DNA of 64,000 nt from CAZKCI01 sp964551475 (lineage in GTDB: Bacteria > Auribacterota > Erginobacteria > Erginobacterales > CAZKCI01): the NCBI GenBank assembly GCA_964551475.1, contig CAZKCI010000023.1, forward strand, positions 1 through 64,000. The letters are read 5' to 3'. The position numbers and the translations under genes are program-made. Under the pieces are notes generated by a model. That model saw only the letters and a list, made by a program, of their open reading frames with translations, was not told the DNA's origin and did no database searches. Positions 59,155 through 64,000 of this stretch are shown one piece after another (position 1 is the first letter of the stretch; the number at the start of each line of letters is the position of its first letter).

Positions 59155-60135
59155 CTAAAGACGAACGGTCCCCTTATCGTAGTTGGCCGCGAACCAGCCG
59201 ACGGTCTTCTGGAGGCCGTCCCGGAGAGAGGTGGGGCAATCGAGGCCGAGGGCTCTGAGCTTCTCGTTGGAGAAGATCTTGAAGAGCTTACCGTCCGGCT
59301 TCGCTGTGTTCCAGGCGATCCGCCCCGTATAGCCGGTGAGTTCCCGGGTCATCTCCGCCAGATCCCGGATGGAGGTGGATTGACCGGTGGAAAGGTTGAT
59401 CGGCTCCGGCAAGTCGTAGTTTTCCAGGAAGTAGGGGAAGAGGGCGGCGACGTCGGCGGCGTAGACGAAGTCGCGGGTCGGTTTCCCGCTCCCCCACATC
59501 GTCACTTCCGGACTCCCCGCGCGCTTCGCTTCGAAAAACTTGCGGATGGTGGCGGGGATGACGTGAGCGTCGCGCAGGCTGAAGTTGTCGTATTCGCCGT
59601 AGACGTTCCCGGGGATCAAAACGACGGCGCGGAACCCGTATTGGCGGCGGTAGGCCTCCGACTGGATGATCGCCATCTTCTTCGCCGTCGAATAGGGGGC
59701 GCTTTCGAGAGTCGGGAGCCCTTCCCACATCTGGTTCTCGGAGATTGGCGAGGAAGCCGCGGCCGGATAGCTGCAACCGCCCATGACGTTGACGATCCTT
59801 TTCGCCCCCGCCTTCCAAGCCTCATGCAGGGTGAGCGTGATCATCATCAGGTTGCGGTAATAGAAGTCGGCCGGAAATTCCAGGTTCGCCCCGATCCCGC
59901 CGACATAGCCGGCCAGGGCCACCACCCAGTCGGGGCGGTGGTCCCGGAGCATCTGGCGCGCGGAGGCCTGATCGGTGAGGTCGTAGTCCTTCGCGGAGAC
60001 GCCGATCACCGCCCCTTTCCCGTAGCGGGCAGAGAGGACCGGGACAACATGGCGGCCGAGAAAACCCGAGGCGCCGGTGACGAGGATCCGCGACGGTCGG
60101 TCGGGGGGGACGGACGTGGAACGGTCAGAGGTCAT
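59155..60135 (-). CDS. GDP-L-fucose synthase-like epimerase/reductase
   Basis: The product has 326 residues from ATG 60135. ILVTGASGFLGRHVVPVLSA binds NADP. ALAGYVGGIGANLEFPADFY, NVMGGCSYP and YSTAKKMAIIQSEAYRRQYG (Y-x3-K) with IPGNVYGEYDNFSLRDAHVI match GDP-L-fucose synthase or related GDP-6-deoxy-hexose enzymes. MWGSGKPTRDFVYAADVA is the substrate-end motif. It turns GDP-4-keto-6-deoxy-sugars to 6-deoxyhexose. The 4,6-dehydratase that would precede it is not in this window. Confidence 0.8.
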   Translation of the reverse strand: MTSDRSTSVPPDRPSRILVTGASGFLGRHVVPVLSARYGKGAVIGVSAKDYDLTDQASARQMLRDHRPDWVVALAGYVGGIGANLEFPADFYYRNLMMITLTLHEAWKAGAKRIVNVMGGCSYPAAASSPISENQMWEGLPTLESAPYSTAKKMAIIQSEAYRRQYGFRAVVLIPGNVYGEYDNFSLRDAHVIPATIRKFFEAKRAGSPEVTMWGSGKPTRDFVYAADVAALFPYFLENYDLPEPINLSTGQSTSIRDLAEMTRELTGYTGRIAWNTAKPDGKLFKIFSNEKLRALGLDCPTSLRDGLQKTVGWFAANYDKGTVRL

Positions 60136-60150
60136 AGGGAAGAGCCACAC

Positions 60151-60303
60151 TGGAGTAATGGAGTGTTGGAGTAAATGAGCACAGGAGTAATGGAGTGTTG
60201 GAGTAATGGAGTACTGGAAAACATGGCCTCGCGGCCCATTACTCCACTACTCCATTACTCCACATTGTTCCCTACTCCATTACTCCAATTCTGCATCACT
60301 CCG
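60151..60303. repeat. Inverted repeat, family B, extended
   Basis: Two blocks of TGGAGTAATGGAGTGTTGG words with AGCACA between, a loop GGCCTCGCGGCC, and a long right arm of CCATTACTCCACTACTCC words. It is 153 bases long, the longest of the family, and fills the whole gap between two epimerase genes. Confidence 0.88.
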
Positions 60304-60307
60304 ATTT

Positions 60308-61249
60308 TCATAGGTTATCGTGGATCGAGTGTTTGAGGAAGGTATAGGCCCGGATCAGCTCCGCGATCCCCCAGTCCAGGTCGTGGCGGGTCCGAAAGCC
60401 GGCCTTCTCGATCTTCTCGTTGGAGACGATGTAGTTCCTCTGGTCGGGGTCCTTGCCCACCTCGGAGGTGATGATCACGAGCCGGGGGAGATGGCGCTTG
60501 ATCGTCTGGCAGAGCTCGAGCTTGGAGAGGTTGGCCGAGGAAAGGCCGACGTTGTAGACCTCGTCCTTCATCCGGGAGAAATTCTCCAGGCCGAAGGCGA
60601 AGGCGCGGGCGATGTCCCGGACATGGATATAGTTCCGCTTGAAGTGGGCCTCGAAGAGAACGATCACCCGATCGACGAAGGCCCGGTAGGTGAAGTCGTT
60701 GACCAGGAGGTCGATCCGCATCCGGGGGGAAACCCCGAAGGCGGTGGCCAGGCGGAAGGCGATGGCGTTGCCGCTCCCCATCAGCACCCTCTCCGCCTCC
60801 ACCTTCTGGCGGCCGTAGGAGGAGATCGGGCGGAGCGGAGACTCTTCGGTGCAGAAGGCCCCGGCCTCGCCCACTCCGTAGCCGGAGTTGGTCACCGGGA
60901 AGAGGACGCGCTGGGCGCGGGAGCGCAGCCGGTCGATCAGCTTCACCCCCCCCACGTTGATCGACCGCGCCTCCTGGGGATGGCGGTCGCAGGCGGGGGC
61001 GCCGACCACGGCGGCGAGCGGGATGATCACGTCGGCTTCCTTGATGAGGGGCCGGACCACGGAGGGCTCCCGGACGTCTCCCCGGACGATGCGCAGCGTC
61101 TGGTGATGGCAGAGGTGCAGGAGGGAGGTCTGGCGGTAGCGGAAATCGTCGAGAACGGTGACCGAATATCCGTTGTCCAGAAAATGCCCGGCCATCACCG
61201 AACCGACGTATCCCGCCCCGCCGGTAATTAATATTTTGCATGATTTCAT
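60308..61249 (-). CDS. NAD-dependent sugar epimerase
   Basis: The product has 313 residues. ILITGGAGYVGSVMAGHFLD is the cofactor motif. DVIIPLAAVVGAPACDRHPQ, LFPVTNSGYGVGEAG and SSYGRQKVEAERVL (Y-x3-K) are followed by FRLATAFGVSPRMRIDLLVN, KRNYIHVRDIARAFAFGLEN and VGKDPDQRNYIVSNEKIEKA. This is a well-marked SDR branch of O-antigen and capsule loci. The stop lies just before a repeat. Confidence 0.85.
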   Translation of the reverse strand: MKSCKILITGGAGYVGSVMAGHFLDNGYSVTVLDDFRYRQTSLLHLCHHQTLRIVRGDVREPSVVRPLIKEADVIIPLAAVVGAPACDRHPQEARSINVGGVKLIDRLRSRAQRVLFPVTNSGYGVGEAGAFCTEESPLRPISSYGRQKVEAERVLMGSGNAIAFRLATAFGVSPRMRIDLLVNDFTYRAFVDRVIVLFEAHFKRNYIHVRDIARAFAFGLENFSRMKDEVYNVGLSSANLSKLELCQTIKRHLPRLVIITSEVGKDPDQRNYIVSNEKIEKAGFRTRHDLDWGIAELIRAYTFLKHSIHDNL

Positions 61250-61289
61250 GGTTTTCTCCGCGCGGTAATGCAAACGGGCGAGCGAGTAT

Positions 61290-61413
61290 ATGGGTTAGGG
61301 TTATGAAGTGGGTTTGGCAGATGGGTCAGGTTAATGGTGTTGGCCTCGGCGAGCCGCACCATCAACTTCTCCCATGTACCAAACCAACTTCTTGACCCTT
61401 ACCCATCGACCCA
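61290..61413. repeat. Inverted repeat, family D
   Basis: TGGGTTAGGGTTATGAAGTG and GATGGGTCAGGTTAATGG on the left; CACCATCAACTTCTCCC and CTTGACCCTTACCCATCG on the right, around GGCCTCGGCGAGCCG. It is between two epimerase genes. Confidence 0.85.
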
Positions 61414-61439
61414 AACAGTGTTCCAGGGAAAGATAGCCG

Positions 61440-62378
61440 TTATCTCAGAATAGCGTTTGCTGTTTCCCCGACCAGATGGTCCCTGAGGATCTTCAGCCCT
61501 TCCGAGAGCTTCACCCGGGGAGCGAAGCCGTAGAGCTTCTTCATCGCCGTGGGGCGGGGACGGAAGGAGATGTATTCCGGCACCTTCCCCACGCAGCGGA
61601 TCCGCGCCTTGACCCCGAACGTCCGCGCCGCCTCTTCCACCAGGGCGCGCAGCGTGTAGGGCCGGCCGACACAGAGATCCACGGTGATATACCTTCCCCG
61701 GGACGCGAGCATCATTTTCACCGCCTCCACCGTGTCGGAAACGAACATGGCGTCGATCAGGTTCTTCCCGTCGCCCCGGATGACGAACTCCCGCTCCTTC
61801 TCCAGGGCGAAGGTCCGGACCAGCTTGGTGTAGATCTTCCGGGGCGGCTCCTGCGGGCCGTAGGCGCCGAAGAAACGGACAATCACATAATCCCGAACCG
61901 ATCCCTGTTTCTGGAAGAACTTGACGTAGCCTTCGGAGGCGAGCTTGGCGATGGCATAGGGGAGTCTCGGATCGAGACGGCTCGAGGGCGAGACCAGACC
62001 GGAGAGGCCGTCGTAGACCGCCCCCGAAGAGAAGTAGATCAGGCGGCCGATTCGAAAATGCGAGAGAAACCGGATCAGGGCCAAGGGCCCGTCGGACAGG
62101 TCCCTCCCCGGATTCTCGACCGAAAAGGCGGGATCCCCGTTCCCGGCGAGATAGACCGCGGCATCCGCCTTCCCGTCCCAGCGGCGGGCGAGTCGGGAGA
62201 GCGCCGCGCTGTCCTGGAGATCGCAGGACACGGCGTCCACGCCCGAAAGCCCCCGCTCCCGGACGAAAGCAGCCGCTGCCGGCGTCCGGTCGAGAGCCAG
62301 GACCTGGTGACGTTCCGCCAGAGAAAGCAGGAGGTTCTTGCCGATGAATCCCCCCGCGCCGGCGATAATGATCTTCAT
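61440..62378 (-). CDS. NAD-dependent sugar epimerase/dehydratase
   Basis: The product has 312 residues. ATG 62378 begins MKIIIAGAGGFIGKNLLLSL; the frame runs upstream but through repeat words (EFVVCILEF). AAVYLAGNGDPAFSVENPGR, IYFSSGAVYDG and YAIAKLASEGYVKFFQKQGS (Y-x3-K) give the SDR active site. FGAYGPQEPPRKIYTKLVRT and VIRGDGKNLIDAMFVSDTVE close the substrate half. It may set a 4-epimer or reduced sugar. Confidence 0.83.
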   Translation of the reverse strand: MKIIIAGAGGFIGKNLLLSLAERHQVLALDRTPAAAAFVRERGLSGVDAVSCDLQDSAALSRLARRWDGKADAAVYLAGNGDPAFSVENPGRDLSDGPLALIRFLSHFRIGRLIYFSSGAVYDGLSGLVSPSSRLDPRLPYAIAKLASEGYVKFFQKQGSVRDYVIVRFFGAYGPQEPPRKIYTKLVRTFALEKEREFVIRGDGKNLIDAMFVSDTVEAVKMMLASRGRYITVDLCVGRPYTLRALVEEAARTFGVKARIRCVGKVPEYISFRPRPTAMKKLYGFAPRVKLSEGLKILRDHLVGETANAILR

Positions 62379-62381
62379 GGG

Positions 62382-62514
62382 AACAAACTCCAAAATACAA
62401 ACCACAAATTCCAAACAAAATTCAAATCACAACTTACCATCACCGATGAGCCGGTTTGTTTGTGATTTGGCTTTGTAATTTGTTTGGAATTTGTTCTTTG
62501 TGGGTTGTTATTTA
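62382..62514. repeat. Inverted repeat, family J (ACAAATTCCAAAC words)
   Basis: CCAAAATACAAACCACAAAT and TTCAAATCACAA are mirrored by TTGTGATTTGGCTTTG and ATTTGTTTGGAATTTG. It fills the gap between two epimerase genes and includes the stop codon of the next one. Confidence 0.87.
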
Positions 62515-63468
62515 TTCTTTCCAGTACTCTCGGTACCACGCAATCGTCTTTTCGAGCCCTTCCGAGAGAGGGACCCGCGGAACGAAGCCGAGGAGACGGC
62601 GGGCTTTCTCAATGGAGGGGATCCGGAGTTCCACGTCGGCGGCCAGGGCGTCCTTGAAAACCAATTTCGAGGAGGACCCCGAGATGCCGATGATCTTCTC
62701 GGCCAGGTCGCGGATGGTCACGGCGGCAGCATGGTTCCCGAGGTTGAAGACCTCGCCCACCGCCTTGGGTTTTTCCAGGCAGGCGAGCACGCCGCGGACG
62801 AAGTCGTCGATATAGCACCAGGCCCGGATCTGCGCCCCGTCTCCGTGGATAAAGAGGGGCTCGTTCTTGAGCGCCGCCAGCGTGAACTTCTGGATCGCCC
62901 CCTCCCCCACCTGGTAGGGGCCATAGATGTTGAAGGGGCGAACGGTGACCGCGGGCAGGCCGTACTCCTGGTGGTAGCAGTGGGTCATGTGCTCGGCGGC
63001 GAGCTTGGAGACGGCATAGACCCACCGCAGAACGCCTACCCGGCCGTGCGTGGTGGGGGCGGCCTCGTCCGCCTTGTAGACGAAAGAGCCGTAGACCTCG
63101 CTGGTGGAAAAGTCTACGAAGCGCTCGACCTTCTCCTTCACCGCCGCGACCAGGACGTTCTGGGTTCCGGTCATGTTCACGGCCATGGTCACGGTCGGGC
63201 GCTTGATCACGGTGTCGATCCCGGCGATGGCGGCGAGGTGGACGACCAGGTCGCACCCCTTGATCGCTTTCCTTACCCCTTGGGGGTCGAGGACGTCCCC
63301 CTTGATGAACTTGATGTGGGGATGACGGGGGAGATCGGTCAGGTGGATGGCGTCCCGGTGCTGGTTGTCGTAGACGACCAGACGGTTCAAATCCGCCAGC
63401 GCCCGGCAGAGGTGGGTCCCGATGAACCCCCCTCCCCCGGTGAGCAGTATCTTCTTGTTCTTGATCAT
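62512..63468 (-). CDS. NAD-dependent epimerase (UDP-glucose 4-epimerase-like)
   Basis: The product has 318 residues from ATG 63468, with AAAGGA just upstream. ILLTGGGGFIGTHLCRALAD, LVVHLAAIAGIDTVIKRPTV, FVDFSTSEVYGSF and YAVSKLAAEHMTHCYHQEYG (Y-x3-K) followed by RPFNIYGPYQVGEGAIQKFT are the extended SDR set. FIHGDGAQIRAWCYIDDFVR is close to UDP-hexose epimerases and decarboxylases. It probably supplies an epimerised sugar nucleotide. Confidence 0.86.
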   Translation of the reverse strand: MIKNKKILLTGGGGFIGTHLCRALADLNRLVVYDNQHRDAIHLTDLPRHPHIKFIKGDVLDPQGVRKAIKGCDLVVHLAAIAGIDTVIKRPTVTMAVNMTGTQNVLVAAVKEKVERFVDFSTSEVYGSFVYKADEAAPTTHGRVGVLRWVYAVSKLAAEHMTHCYHQEYGLPAVTVRPFNIYGPYQVGEGAIQKFTLAALKNEPLFIHGDGAQIRAWCYIDDFVRGVLACLEKPKAVGEVFNLGNHAAAVTIRDLAEKIIGISGSSSKLVFKDALAADVELRIPSIEKARRLLGFVPRVPLSEGLEKTIAWYREYWKE

Positions 63469-63559
63469 AAAAATCCTTTCAGGATTTTTTGGTTTGGAGG
63501 CGGATATGATACCAAAAGGCGCAGGATTCCTGTTAATCAAATCACGTCAGGGACAAGGA

Positions 63560-63657
63560 GATTAGAGATTACCGATTACTGTTCACCGATCGCCGCTCCT
63601 TGATCTGAAATCTGAGATTTTAGATACTGATAACTGATCGCTGATTACTGATCACTG
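63560..63657. repeat. Inverted repeat, family C
   Basis: ATTAGAGATTACCGATTACT and TGAAATCTGAGATTTTAG, with ACTGATCGCTGATTACTGAT near the right end. It also encodes the stop of the last gene. Confidence 0.78.
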
Positions 63658-64000
63658 TTTTTCTACGGGGGCGAGGCGGAGGTTGGTGATCACCGGATAG
63701 GCCTTGTTCCGGGGGATCCCCCCGCGCGAGTAGAACATCGTCTCGCCGAAGGTCTTGTCGGTCCAGGGGCCGCGCTCGTAGTAGATCCAGTTCCCGATCG
63801 GCCAGGAGGCGCCGACGAAATAGCGCCCCCGGGGGGCGGCGAAGGTCCAGGAAGACCAGTCGCCGGGATTCTTCACGGCGAAGAGGGGCGACTCGGCGAC
63901 TTTCCCGTCGGGCACGCCATCCCCGTCCGCATCGGCGAAGACGGCGAGCCGGATACTTCCCTCGTCGCCCTCCCGGGCGTGGGCCATCTCCAGTTTCAGC
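63652..64000 (-). CDS. 3' end of a gene sharing the C-terminal domain of the large GT-C protein
   Basis: The frame is open to the right edge, so only the last 115 or so residues are seen. LAVFADADGDGVPDGKVAES has a D-x-D-x-D-G loop, GDWSSWTFAAPRGRYFVGAS with WPIGNWIYYERGPW follows, and NKAYPVITNLRLAPV ends it. The same order occurs at the end of the protein at 51872 (DWSSWEF, FVGMTWP, NPVVTNMRLRF). The upstream part is probably another GT-C membrane glycosyltransferase. The stop codon is in repeat family C. Confidence 0.78.
   Translation of the reverse strand, partial: LKLEMAHAREGDEGSIRLAVFADADGDGVPDGKVAESPLFAVKNPGDWSSWTFAAPRGRYFVGASWPIGNWIYYERGPWTDKTFGETMFYSRGGIPRNKAYPVITNLRLAPVEKQ

Overview
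This GC-rich window comes from a Gram-negative bacterium. Polysaccharide export lipoprotein and chain-length kinase genes, an outer-membrane beta-barrel, lipoboxes, a heptose-7-phosphate kinase and murA/murB all point to a two-membrane envelope. Secreted proteins built from SBBP and FG-GAP repeats joined by Pro-Thr linkers, large numbers of GT-C membrane glycosyltransferases, and intergenic palindromic repeats suggest an uncultivated PVC-like or deltaproteobacterial-like lineage. The phylum cannot be fixed from this sequence alone.

Layout. Positions 1-9797 (+) hold two large secreted repeat proteins, a beta-barrel, a Wza-like lipoprotein and a Wzc/GumC-type tyrosine autokinase: the export end of an exopolysaccharide system. 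Positions 9864-26108 (-) are a compact polysaccharide assembly cluster with methyltransferases, GT2, GT4 and GT9 glycosyltransferases, a PssD/PssE pair, a Wzy-like polymerase/ligase, a Wzx flippase, and murB and murA in the middle. Positions 26263-28040 (+) carry a methyltransferase and an SGNH hydrolase that converge on another methyltransferase and an ORF6N protein. Positions 29499-44428 hold a second O-antigen-ligase-like protein, a tandem double GT-C protein of about 1235 residues, a sulfatase-fold lipoprotein, a membrane protein with an F5/8C-like tail, a GT2, an epimerase, a fused PLP enzyme-GT2 protein and a third GT-C protein. Positions 44506-48074 are a housekeeping or small-gene island: era, an alpha-CTD-like protein, a zinc ribbon, a MazG-like protein, two small unknowns and a DUF457-like membrane protein. 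Positions 48194-64000 (-) carry a YfhO-like protein, a MntA/HepT toxin-antitoxin pair, a large GT-C protein, a UGM/amine-oxidase-like flavoprotein, a GT2, a heptose kinase, five SDR sugar epimerases in a row and the 3' end of another gene.

How it works together. The SDR, kinase and PLP enzymes make activated deoxy- or heptose sugars. The GT2/GT4/GT9/PssDE enzymes build a lipid-linked oligosaccharide and the methyltransferases and SGNH hydrolase decorate it. Wzx flips it, the Wzy/WaaL-like proteins polymerise or ligate it, and the Wzc/Wza/barrel set exports it. The GT-C proteins (GT39/ArnT-like) probably transfer lipid-linked sugars outside the inner membrane. Gene pairs often overlap by ATGA or GTGA, indicating translational coupling.

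The most striking non-coding feature is that nearly every intergenic space is filled by an inverted repeat. Each is built from short degenerate words, and at least fifteen unrelated word families occur. Several of these elements supply the start codon, stop codon or C-terminal tail of the adjacent gene, and three hairpins sit in frame inside membrane-protein genes. One family folds on paper as a cloverleaf. No tRNA, rRNA, CRISPR array or transposase gene was recognised.
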